From positions 1-64,000 of the forward strand of contig NZ_FNFX01000001.1 of the NCBI RefSeq assembly GCF_900100975.1: 64,000 bases of DNA, read 5' to 3'. The DNA comes from Methylophilus rhizosphaerae (GTDB taxonomy: Bacteria; Pseudomonadota; Gammaproteobacteria; Burkholderiales; Methylophilaceae). The notes beneath the pieces were generated by a model. That model made no database searches and was not told the DNA's origin. It saw nothing but the letters and a program-made list of their open reading frames with translations. A program made the translations under genes and the position numbers. Positions 27,291 through 35,429 of this stretch are shown here, piece by piece; the first letter of the stretch is position 1; each line of letters starts with the position of its first letter.

Positions 27291-28392
27291 TCAATATCCG
27301 CCTATATTCATTTAAATATTGCGTCCCGACGGCATGCCAGGAATACCTTTTTACTGACTCCTGCAAAGCGAATTGATTCCAATTTTTTTCCTGGTGCAAG
27401 CGCATGACGCTATCCGCCGCCGCCACTGAATCTTCGCTGAGCAATGCGCCATGTCCTGTGGTTGTGGCCAGTTTCTTAAAGGGAGGAATCTGGCTCAGTA
27501 AGGGAAACAGGCCTGCGCTCATGGCTTCAATAGGCGCAATACCAAAACCTTCATGCTTGGAAAGGCATAAAAAATAACTGGCCGCATGAGCCAGCTGTTT
27601 CAACTGGCTATCTGACGGGCTGGCATACACCTGCACACGGTCATTGATTCCATACTCTGTGGCAGTTTTGCGGATTTCATCTTCATCAATATCATACGGG
27701 CGCCCTGCGATCACAAATTGCCAGTGATTACCGCGATCGCTTTTCACAAGTGTGCTGAACAGGCGCAATGCCTCGACGAGGCCTTTATTAATCGACCAGC
27801 GGCCGAAGTAAATAATATTCGGCTTTGGCGGTAACTCTGAGGCGGGCGCAGATAACTTGTCTATATCGACGCCATTTTCAATCACCACCAGTTTTTCCGG
27901 CGGAATAATCTGGCTGAAGATTTCCCCGTCATTGTCACTGCACCCGATAACTTTGTCATAAAAGAGTGAACAAAAACGGGTCACCGTCTTGAAGTAGATT
28001 TTTTTCAAGCGGCTGGCATAGGTGGTATGAAAAAAGCCGCCATGCGTGGAGACCACCAGTTTCTTTCCATGAATGATTTTTGTCAGCGCCAGAAAGTCGT
28101 AGAAAAAATCAATGGCATGCACATGTACCAGATCGGCTTCCTTCAAATGGCGCAATACCGAAAAAGCCAGCGGATAGCGGCTGGATCCGCCATACGGAAT
28201 ACGGATAACTTTGACGCCATCCATCCATTCAATCGCAGCTAATTTTTCCTCTGGATTTTTAAACACGCGGTCCAGGGTAATGATGTAAGGCGTTAGCCCG
28301 GCCTCCAGCTGGCACTTGGCCAGGTTTTTGACCACTTCTTCCAGTCCACCCACAGAAGGTGCATATTGTCTTACCACATGCGCAACAATCAT
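27280..28392 (-). CDS. Glycosyltransferase family 4
   Basis: 370 aa. VRQYAPSVGGLEEVVKNLA is the N-terminal glycine loop. NIIYFGRWSINKGLVEALRL and SKHEGFGIAPIEAMSAGLFP carry the GT4 EX7E glutamates (here E-G-F-G-I-A-P-I-E). It probably adds one sugar of the repeat unit. It overlaps the GH5 gene at its 3' end. Confidence 0.9.
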   Translation of the reverse strand: MIVAHVVRQYAPSVGGLEEVVKNLAKCQLEAGLTPYIITLDRVFKNPEEKLAAIEWMDGVKVIRIPYGGSSRYPLAFSVLRHLKEADLVHVHAIDFFYDFLALTKIIHGKKLVVSTHGGFFHTTYASRLKKIYFKTVTRFCSLFYDKVIGCSDNDGEIFSQIIPPEKLVVIENGVDIDKLSAPASELPPKPNIIYFGRWSINKGLVEALRLFSTLVKSDRGNHWQFVIAGRPYDIDEDEIRKTATEYGINDRVQVYASPSDSQLKQLAHAASYFLCLSKHEGFGIAPIEAMSAGLFPLLSQIPPFKKLATTTGHGALLSEDSVAAADSVMRLHQEKNWNQFALQESVKRYSWHAVGTQYLNEYRRILNDG

Positions 28393-28426
28393 TGTGTATT
28401 CTCTAAAGCATCCAATTATTAAAGCG

Positions 28427-29473
28427 TTATTTCCTGATTAGCCGCCGTTTCAGGGCCGCTTGCGTGGGGATTTCGATCAGTGCATACATCAGCCAGCTTA
28501 AGGTGAGTGCCAGCATCACCGTGCCAACCGCCATCAATGGCCTGGGCAAACCATGCACATAATGCGTCATGCAATACATCACCGCTTCGTGCGACAGGTA
28601 GAGGGAAAATGACCATTGGCCAATCGCCATCAGTAATCTATTGGCCAGCACGCATTGGGTGAACCCTGTCTGGTAACTCAGGATGAATACCGTGATGGCG
28701 GTCAGTAACGCATAATGAAAAATGGCATACGGGTATCGGTAATCATGCACGCTGACCAGGTAAGTACCGTAAATGATCAGCCCCAGGAAAGCGGCGGCTT
28801 GTACAACATTCAGCCACCAGCTGGGGTTGATTGAAACTCGTTTCCTCAACACTCCAGCAGCGCACCCCAGGGCAAAGAAATGGATTTTGGATGGCAAGGT
28901 CGTGCCTGGCACGTGGTTCCTGACCAGCAGCATGAAAAATATAGCAACGGCCACCAGCATGACCATGTTGAAGCTGCCTTGTTTGTATTGAAAAAAGGCC
29001 AGCCAGATAAAGATGAAGAACATATAGAACTGTACTTCTGGCGGAATACTCCAGAACACCGATACATTGCCGCTGAATAACAGGTGCCGCACGATATTAT
29101 GCTGGTCTATGTTGTAAATAAACTGGTGATCAACATAGTTATAAATTATGAACGCTATGATAATCGTGAACAGGTAAGCAGGCGCGATACGCGAAAAGCG
29201 GCTGATCAGGTAATTTTTGACAGCCTGGGCATCCGGTTTTTTCTCCAGGTATAAATACCCCATCAAAAAACCGCTCAGACTGAAAAAGACGGCCACGCCG
29301 ATGCTGCTGACGTTATAGCCTGTCCATAAATGGGCGGAAAGGCCATGTGTGAACAACACCAGCAAGGCGGCAATGGCCCGTAATCCATCCAGTGAATTCA
29401 GGTGAGTCACAGGCGAATTGACGGCCGGTTTCATGGACGATAACTTCAATGGATTCGAGGCGCTTGATTGCAT
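28427..29473 (-). CDS. Acyltransferase 3 family membrane protein (O-acyltransferase)
   Basis: 348 aa from ATG 29473; an in-frame TTG lies four codons upstream. NSLDGLRAIAALLVLFTHG contains the conserved His, followed by FFSLSGFLMGYL and SRFSRIAPAYLF, with about ten hydrophobic segments. It is the second acyltransferase of the locus and only distantly similar by eye to the one at 20.4 kb, so the two may add different groups or act on different sugars. Confidence 0.85.
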   Translation of the reverse strand: MQSSASNPLKLSSMKPAVNSPVTHLNSLDGLRAIAALLVLFTHGLSAHLWTGYNVSSIGVAVFFSLSGFLMGYLYLEKKPDAQAVKNYLISRFSRIAPAYLFTIIIAFIIYNYVDHQFIYNIDQHNIVRHLLFSGNVSVFWSIPPEVQFYMFFIFIWLAFFQYKQGSFNMVMLVAVAIFFMLLVRNHVPGTTLPSKIHFFALGCAAGVLRKRVSINPSWWLNVVQAAAFLGLIIYGTYLVSVHDYRYPYAIFHYALLTAITVFILSYQTGFTQCVLANRLLMAIGQWSFSLYLSHEAVMYCMTHYVHGLPRPLMAVGTVMLALTLSWLMYALIEIPTQAALKRRLIRK

Positions 29474-29527
29474 TTTCTTAATCAATAGAATTGTTTTTCA
29501 GGATGTGTGACATAACCGTGCCGGTTA

Positions 29528-30241
29528 TTATTTCCGTTTATATTGAAAACAGATCAGCAGGAATTTCACGAAATCAATGGTATAGCGCCTGAATAACCTT
29601 CTTGGCTCCAGCAATAACCTGAACAACCATTCCACGCGCAGCTTCCTCATCCATTCGGGTGCCCGCGCTTTATTCTTAGCCAGGAAGACATATAGTGCAC
29701 CCACTCCTGCGATCAGCTTCACATTAGGCAGTTCAGGACTATGGTCGAGTATCCATCGCTCCTGAAGGGGATTTCCCATGCCAACCAGCACAATGTCGGG
29801 GTCGAGATGATTCAACTGCTGGATAAAAGATGGCTGTTTGATATCATCAAATCCGTCAAATACCCCGACCACGTGGTGGCCCAGCTTTTCCAACACTGTT
29901 TTTGCCGGTTGCAGGTCGCGATGCGTACTGCCGATTAAGACAATTTTTTGCGCAGGCAGGGAGGATAAAAGCCTGGGAGTAAAATCGGTGCCATTCAGGT
30001 TTTCCTTAAACCTGGCTTTATTGATCAGCTGATTTGCAATATCCAAGCCAATGCCGTCATTCACCAGCAATACCTCTTCACTGGCATTAATGGCAGGAAT
30101 CAGCGGCTGGCATTGCACAACAAAATTGGTGTTCACAAAAAACAGCAGTGTTTTTTGCCCGGCAGCCAGCCTGGCAGATAAATGCCGGATAAGCTGGGCG
30201 CTGGTGTAACTGTTAATTTTCAGGTTGGAAATCAAGAACAT
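29528..30241 (-). CDS. WecG/TagA/CpsF family glycosyltransferase (GT26)
   Basis: 237 aa, family-typical length. VNDGIGLDIANQL, FTPRLLSSLPAQKIVLIGST and VLVGMGNPLQERWI are the standard motifs. Members add the second sugar to an undecaprenyl-PP-linked primer at the inner membrane, which fits a role just after the WcaJ-type primer enzyme at 36.9-38.3 kb. Confidence 0.92.
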   Translation of the reverse strand: MFLISNLKINSYTSAQLIRHLSARLAAGQKTLLFFVNTNFVVQCQPLIPAINASEEVLLVNDGIGLDIANQLINKARFKENLNGTDFTPRLLSSLPAQKIVLIGSTHRDLQPAKTVLEKLGHHVVGVFDGFDDIKQPSFIQQLNHLDPDIVLVGMGNPLQERWILDHSPELPNVKLIAGVGALYVFLAKNKARAPEWMRKLRVEWLFRLLLEPRRLFRRYTIDFVKFLLICFQYKRK

Positions 30242-30266
30242 ATCAGGAGTGGTGTCATTAATGTGT

Positions 30267-30980
30267 TTAATTCAGCTGGTCTTTACCCAGAATCTGCTTG
30301 TATTGTTCAGGTGTTAAACTGGCCGCCAGCGCCTGGATAAATGATTCCTGGATCTCATACTGTCGCTGGAGATCACTGCCAATAGACGACACGCGGAACA
30401 GCAAGCCGTCCGGAATCGAGCCGCTCAACCCGTATTTGATTCTCTCAATGCGCCAGGCGACGCCATTCACCGCAATGGCATCACCGATCTTGATCCAGTA
30501 GGTAATCGGTTCTATGCGCTCTGCCTGCTTGGCAAGTAATAGCTTTGCTTTCACCTTGCCATGCACCGTGGAGATTTCTCTGGTGCCCAGGTCCTGCATG
30601 GAAAACCCTTGCGCGACATAACAAACTTCCGGCCTGTGCACCTGCATCATGTCCTCCTGATCCCCACCATAGGCCACCGAAAGCATGACTTCATGCCCGC
30701 TGGCGTCCCGGTAAGTCCTGCTGATTGTCTGGCTGTATGCACTTTCTACCTTGCTTCTCAACTCTGGGTCCACCACGCCGTTATTCGCACCCGCCATTAA
30801 AGACCATGACCCGAACTGCTGCGGCACAATCCGGTTGATATCAAACTGGTGCCGCTGTGTGGACATTCTCGCGACAGGGGTCAGTATTTCCGCGATGATC
30901 ATGGCGCACAGAAATGCAATGGCGATAGCGACCACACGTTTATCAAATGCCAGTTTCCTGGAAACCTGTAACTCAGCCAT
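30267..30980 (-). CDS. epsI: Exosortase-associated protein EpsI
   Basis: 237 aa. One N-terminal hydrophobic segment (~15-33) is followed by a periplasmic EpsI domain. QQFGSWSL is the typical early motif, and MQVHRPEVCYVAQGFS contains the HxPxxCY signature. It starts 3 bases after the xrtB stop. EpsI proteins accompany exosortases and are thought to assist EPS export or modification; the molecular role is unsettled. Confidence 0.9.
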   Translation of the reverse strand: MAELQVSRKLAFDKRVVAIAIAFLCAMIIAEILTPVARMSTQRHQFDINRIVPQQFGSWSLMAGANNGVVDPELRSKVESAYSQTISRTYRDASGHEVMLSVAYGGDQEDMMQVHRPEVCYVAQGFSMQDLGTREISTVHGKVKAKLLLAKQAERIEPITYWIKIGDAIAVNGVAWRIERIKYGLSGSIPDGLLFRVSSIGSDLQRQYEIQESFIQALAASLTPEQYKQILGKDQLN

Positions 30981-30983
30981 TGG

Positions 30984-31829
30984 CTACCTCCCTGCCCTTT
31001 TCACCGCCCATTGGATCAGGCTGTCGCACGTAATGATGAGAAATAGCGCTATCGTAAATAATACGAAACCGGCAAACTCGTGCAGGTAACTTTGTGCCAC
31101 CTCGTCACCCAGGTAATAAGTGATAAAAATCAGGATCACCACGCGGATGACATTGGCGCTGAACGAGATAGGCACAATCAAAATAGCCAGCAGACTATTC
31201 CTTATGAGGGATTTGCTGTGCACAAGGTTCAAATATAACAAGCCCAGCGCCTCCAGCGAGATCAGCGTGTGCATGCCGGCGCAGGCATCGGCCACGAATA
31301 ACCGGTACTGCCCCACAAACAGCAGGACGCCTTCCCTGGCGACAGGAATTTGCGAGGTGTAATATGTGATCCATTCAGCGGCGGTGGAAACGGCTATTTT
31401 CATCGGCAAGGTTACAGTCGAAAGCACCACTTGTGGAATAGGCAGCATGAACAGGATAAAAAAGGCAGGAAACAGGAAAGGCCGGCTTTGTTTAAAGCCG
31501 AACAATATCCACAAAGCCCCCAGCAATACCGGCACCTGGGAGCCCAGCTCAATTAACAGGATATGTTGCGAGCGCCCGATAATATAGGCGAGCAATCCGG
31601 CGAGCAGGAAAAAGCCGCCCACCCCTTTTTCGGCCAGTGAAAGCCTGGGTTTAATGGTTTGCAAGGCGGGCAGTTTTGTGGCGATCAGGTAACAGACAAT
31701 GATAAATACGATCATTGCATGCCCCTGGCCTTCCTGCTGCCAGCTTACCCGGTAGGAATAGATATAACTGGGTAAATACAGGGCGAAAAATGATAAGAAA
31801 AAGAGAAGTGAGTTACGATGAACCTTCAC
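30984..31829 (-). CDS. xrtB: Exosortase B
   Basis: 281 aa, about eight hydrophobic segments. The exosortase catalytic residues are visible: Cys183 (ADACAGMHTL), Arg229 (SANVIRVVIL) and His250 (YLHEFAGFVLF). Start GTG 31829. Exosortases cleave C-terminal PEP-CTERM sorting tags; the B type is found within EPS loci of this gene order. No PEP-CTERM substrate is encoded in the window. Confidence 0.92.
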   Translation of the reverse strand: MKVHRNSLLFFLSFFALYLPSYIYSYRVSWQQEGQGHAMIVFIIVCYLIATKLPALQTIKPRLSLAEKGVGGFFLLAGLLAYIIGRSQHILLIELGSQVPVLLGALWILFGFKQSRPFLFPAFFILFMLPIPQVVLSTVTLPMKIAVSTAAEWITYYTSQIPVAREGVLLFVGQYRLFVADACAGMHTLISLEALGLLYLNLVHSKSLIRNSLLAILIVPISFSANVIRVVILIFITYYLGDEVAQSYLHEFAGFVLFTIALFLIITCDSLIQWAVKRAGR

Positions 31830-31841
31830 TCCATACCTTTC

Positions 31842-32717
31842 TTAATATTCATTCACGACCACGCCCAGGATTTTGGCACCGGTATTGGCAATGAGTTTTT
31901 TTGCTTCCGCCAGTTTTTCATGTTGTGAATGGTTGATACGCGTCACCATTAAGGCGGCCCCGGTGCGTGCACATACGGTTTGGGCATCCAGGCAAGTTTC
32001 TGTCGCTGCGGTATCAACCAGCACCACATCATATTCGGTAGAAAAAATATTCATCAGCTTGCTGAACAGGGGGCGGGAAAGCATTTCCTGCGGGTTGGGG
32101 GGAATGGTACCGGCCGGCAAGACAGATAAATCAATGAAATTGGGAATGGGCTGGATCACATCCAGGTTGGCCCTTTGCGCCAGGATATCTGACAGCCCCT
32201 GTTTATTTTTCAGATTAAACAGGTCGGCTTGCGCAGGTGCGCGCAAATTGGCATCGATCAGCAGTGTTTTGGCACCCAGTTGGGAAAACACGATCGCCAG
32301 ATTGGCGCAGACAAAACTGCATCCATCTCCTTTGGTGGAGCCGACCACTGTCAATGTTTTCTTGTTTTGCGCAAACCATTGCACAATTAACTGGCTGCGC
32401 AAATTCCTTAATTTTTCCGTGGCATCCGTGAATGGCTCGAACGCAGCAATCAGGTCCCGACTGAAACCGGAAAAATCAGTATTGAACGTCGGGAAGTCGA
32501 ATTGCTGTGACAGCGCTTCATTGATATCCTCGGCAGTCACAAACCCGAGCTTGATCGCAGCCTCACCAAACCTGAGATGATGCTCTGCCTGGTATTGAAT
32601 AATCCTGTCCAGTTCGCTGCGGGTAATTTTCCCGAACTCAACCAGCAAAGTGCCGATTTGACTGAAAGGTTGCAGCGGGAACTTTAAATCATCATCCGTT
32701 AAATTGTGGTTAGCCAT
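31842..32717 (-). CDS. epsG: EpsG: BY-kinase-like ATPase with N-terminal MshEN domain
   Basis: 291 aa. Residues 20-72 hold two 24-residue MshEN motifs with the canonical 5-residue spacer; the first begins QIG and ends Q43, the second begins RFG and ends Q72. The rest is a MinD/BY-kinase fold: P-loop region GSTKGDGCS, Walker A' LLIDANLRAP, Walker B YDVVLVDTAAT. The P-loop Lys before Ser (GxGK[ST]) is Cys, so ATP hydrolysis may be weak, although the deviant early Lys is present. Only the last residue resembles a tyrosine tail. It partners EpsF in controlling chain length and export. Confidence 0.88.
   Translation of the reverse strand: MANHNLTDDDLKFPLQPFSQIGTLLVEFGKITRSELDRIIQYQAEHHLRFGEAAIKLGFVTAEDINEALSQQFDFPTFNTDFSGFSRDLIAAFEPFTDATEKLRNLRSQLIVQWFAQNKKTLTVVGSTKGDGCSFVCANLAIVFSQLGAKTLLIDANLRAPAQADLFNLKNKQGLSDILAQRANLDVIQPIPNFIDLSVLPAGTIPPNPQEMLSRPLFSKLMNIFSTEYDVVLVDTAATETCLDAQTVCARTGAALMVTRINHSQHEKLAEAKKLIANTGAKILGVVVNEY
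32502..32660 (-). other. Tandem MshEN (predicted c-di-GMP-binding) motifs in EpsG
   Basis: Motif I, residues 20-43, fits the pattern xLGxx[LVI][LVI]xxG...L...L..Q but has Gln in place of the leading Arg. Motif II, residues 49-72, has Arg49, Gly51, Gly58, Leu69 and Gln72. The spacer is AEHHL. This is the architecture known from MshE-type ATPases that bind cyclic di-GMP. Confidence 0.6.
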
Positions 32718-32758
32718 ATCTCTTTTGTCTGAATATCTTATTTGTCTAGGTACGAGAT

Positions 32759-32780
32759 GGGTGACGGCATACCGTCACCC
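32759..32780. promoter_or_regulatory. Perfect intercistronic hairpin between epsF and epsG
   Basis: GGGTGACGG-CATA-CCGTCACCC: a 9-bp perfect stem with a 4-nt loop, 11 bp after the epsF stop and 41 bp before the epsG start. No U-run follows on the transcribed strand, so it looks like an mRNA-stabilising or processing hairpin more than a terminator. Confidence 0.6.
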
Positions 32781-32791
32781 CTGTTTTGGGA

Positions 32792-34186
32792 CTAATGCTT
32801 GAAGGCCAGCAACCCAGCGTTTTTCTTCTTGTCTGCCAGCCCTGGTTTGCCGGATGGTAGCGTGACCAGTACCGGGATATCCAGTAACGCTTCCAAGTCA
32901 TCAACACAACGTACTCTTCTGTCCAGGAACTCTTTTGTATAAGCAGCCAGCAACCCCAGGAATCCACCAGCGAGCACACCAAAAAACAGGTTGAACAAGA
33001 TGTTGGGTTTGGAGGGGCTGGTGGGCGCCACGGCCGCCGACAGCAGCAAGACATCACCTTCGGTAGACGTGCCTTGCAGGCTGGATTCAGAGACCCGCAG
33101 ATTAATGTTGTTATAGGCCAGTTGCGCGTTCTCGACTTCACGTTGCAGCACAGATAACTTATCCCGGCTGCGGTTAAGCGTTAGCAGTTTTTTCTTCTGC
33201 GCATCCACCGCCGCCCTCAATTCGCTTTCCCGCTTGGTATAAATATCCGCCGAGCTGCCCAGGCTGGCTTGCACCTGGTTGACCTGGCGGTTGTAATCCG
33301 CATTCAACTGGTCAAGTTCGGCTTTGGCCGACTGCATCAACGGATGGTTATTGGCATATTTCCTGGATAAATCAGCCAGTTTTGCCTGGGCATTGGTAAT
33401 TTGTATTTTCAAGTTCTGAATCAGGGGGTTGGAAAGGATATCCGGGGAGACCTCCTTGTTCACGGCCGCTTTATTTCTATTGCTAGCCTCCAGGGATTGC
33501 GACTCGGCCACGGAGAGTTGCGCAGTCAGGTCATTGAGTTTTGCATTTTCAATATCCGCATTTTCCACAGAGCTGGTAATACCCTGGTCCTGTAAATACG
33601 CAGCGACAGCGGATTGCGCTTTCAGTAATTCCTCACGCAATTCTTGTTTCTTTTTACCCAGGAAAGTCATGGCCTTACGGGAAGGCTCACTGGACATTTC
33701 CACGTTGGTTTCCAGATAAGACTCGGCAAACGCATTGGCCACCAGTTTGGAAAACTCGGGGTCTGACGAGGTATAACTGAGCGTCAGCACTCCGCTGTCG
33801 CGAGATGGCGTAATACTTAAATTTCCCACCAGTAAATCAGCAATCCAGTAACGGATATCACCCACGCCACCGGTTTTCTCCTGGAATTTCTCCTGCATGC
33901 TGGCATTCTGGTCAATATGCAACTTATCGACGACCTTGAGCGAGACCCGGTAGCTATTGATAACATCAATCTGGGTGCTGATATAGTTGCCCAGCATGGA
34001 TAATGGCTGAGACACCCCAGTGACCGGATCCGGGCCTTTCATTTTGAAAATCAGGGAAGCATTGGCCGTATACGCCTTGCTCATGGCAAACGTGATGATG
34101 ACCACCAGCAGGAAAGTGCCCAGAAACGTGTAAATAAACAGGCGAAACCTGGACTTGAAGATCAGGTAAAGTTGCTTGATATTCAT
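32792..34186 (-). CDS. epsF: Chain-length determinant protein EpsF (Wzz/PCP-2a type)
   Basis: 464 aa. N-terminal TM at ~15-35, Wzz domain, a long coiled-coil/helical periplasmic part (~180-370), and a second TM at ~405-425 preceded by SPSKPNILFNLFFG, the proline-rich signature of polysaccharide co-polymerases. It has no kinase domain; that function is the separate EpsG. ATG 34186 overlaps the epsE stop by one base (TAATG). Confidence 0.92.
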   Translation of the reverse strand: MNIKQLYLIFKSRFRLFIYTFLGTFLLVVIITFAMSKAYTANASLIFKMKGPDPVTGVSQPLSMLGNYISTQIDVINSYRVSLKVVDKLHIDQNASMQEKFQEKTGGVGDIRYWIADLLVGNLSITPSRDSGVLTLSYTSSDPEFSKLVANAFAESYLETNVEMSSEPSRKAMTFLGKKKQELREELLKAQSAVAAYLQDQGITSSVENADIENAKLNDLTAQLSVAESQSLEASNRNKAAVNKEVSPDILSNPLIQNLKIQITNAQAKLADLSRKYANNHPLMQSAKAELDQLNADYNRQVNQVQASLGSSADIYTKRESELRAAVDAQKKKLLTLNRSRDKLSVLQREVENAQLAYNNINLRVSESSLQGTSTEGDVLLLSAAVAPTSPSKPNILFNLFFGVLAGGFLGLLAAYTKEFLDRRVRCVDDLEALLDIPVLVTLPSGKPGLADKKKNAGLLAFKH

Positions 34187-35220
34187 TAGAATAAACTCTC
34201 TTCGACATACAACACATCATTGGGGCGCACCATTTCGGTCAACGCTGGCGTGATTTTACTGACCGAACCCTTGTCATCTGTCCTGTAGACTTTGATACCG
34301 CGCTGCGTGCCCCTCACTGAAGGGCCGCCACCTTGCGCCAGGGCCTGCATCAGGGTCATGTTCTTCTCGATGCGGTAGGAGCCCGGACGCTGTACTTCAC
34401 CGTAGATATAGACCATGGGGGCTTTTGGCACGTAAATCTTGTCGCCGGGTTTGACGATCATGGCATTTTGACCGGCTTGCGGGTTATTGGACATTAACGC
34501 CGCAATATCGATGCTTTTAGTCACTTCAGCCCCGCCGGAAGAAGTGGTATACAGGATAGTGTCCGCCGCATTGGCATTCGTCCCACCTGCCGATACGATA
34601 AAGTCGGCAATAGAGCGGATATTGTCTGAAATACTGTATTTGCCTGGCTGGTTGACCTCGCCGCCAACTACCACTTCATTGGTAGGCACATACACGGTTT
34701 CCCCGCCATTGAGCAACGGAATCTGCTGGTTGGAGTTTTCATTGACCAACCTGGATAAATCAAAGGTTTTCTTGTCGCTACCGCTAATGACAGTCACCAG
34801 TGAGGAGCCTCCGGCTGCCACGCCACCGGCCTCTGCAATCATGTCCAGCAAGGTGGTTTTATGCGTGACGGGATAGCGGCCTGGCTTGTTCACTTTACCG
34901 ATAATCGACGTTAGCTTGCTGCGGGATTCCAGCAGGAATACATTGACATTCGGCTGCTTGATAAATCCGCCCTGACGTAAAGCGGTTGTTATTTTTGACT
35001 CTGCGTCCTTGGCTGTATGGCCGCCAATTTCCACCTGGCCAATCAAGGGATAACTGATGTAACCACTGGCATCAATGCGCGTTTCCAACGTCAGGTCCGG
35101 ATTGCCATACACCAGGATGCGAACCAGATCGCCAGCACCTAAATTTTCATCTGCCAAGGCAATCGCGCTGCTCAATAATAGTCCGGTAAAAAAAGTCAGC
35201 CATTTAAAATATTTATTCAC
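34186..35220 (-). CDS. epsE: Polysaccharide export protein EpsE (Wza-like, SLBB domains)
   Basis: 344 aa from GTG 35220, chosen because GAGAGG lies at good spacing and the product then has a clean signal peptide ending AIALA-DE. The Poly_export domain begins GAGDLVRILVYGNPDL; SLBB repeats follow (GKVNKPGRYPVTHKTTLLDM; GEVNQPGKYSISDN; GEVQRPGSYRIEKNMTLMQA). There is no lipobox Cys, unlike E. coli Wza. It forms the periplasmic/outer-membrane conduit with EpsF and EpsL. Confidence 0.92.
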   Translation of the reverse strand: MNKYFKWLTFFTGLLLSSAIALADENLGAGDLVRILVYGNPDLTLETRIDASGYISYPLIGQVEIGGHTAKDAESKITTALRQGGFIKQPNVNVFLLESRSKLTSIIGKVNKPGRYPVTHKTTLLDMIAEAGGVAAGGSSLVTVISGSDKKTFDLSRLVNENSNQQIPLLNGGETVYVPTNEVVVGGEVNQPGKYSISDNIRSIADFIVSAGGTNANAADTILYTTSSGGAEVTKSIDIAALMSNNPQAGQNAMIVKPGDKIYVPKAPMVYIYGEVQRPGSYRIEKNMTLMQALAQGGGPSVRGTQRGIKVYRTDDKGSVSKITPALTEMVRPNDVLYVEESLF

Positions 35221-35235
35221 AAGAAAACCTCTCAC

Positions 35236-35429
35236 CAGGATGCAAACCCTATCCTGAAAACACCCGCGCTCTTACAGCTGATGCTTTCACTGGAAAAGGG
35301 TTCCATGCTATGAATTGCCATAGCGCACAAAAAATTAAATGTATTGATGGCAGGTCGAATGCCATTGCAGTGAACGGCATGCAACCCAAGACAAGCGCGA
35401 TTCAACCACCGCGCCTTAGAGAAACCGGC
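35236..35429 (-). promoter_or_regulatory. epsL-epsE spacer with two palindromes
   Basis: A 194-bp gap. It contains GCTATG-N6-CATAGC (18 bp, about 35309-35326) and a looser ATGCC-N12-GGCAT repeat nearby. Both are suitable operator sites for a separate epsE promoter. No rho-independent terminator for epsL is clear. Confidence 0.4.
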
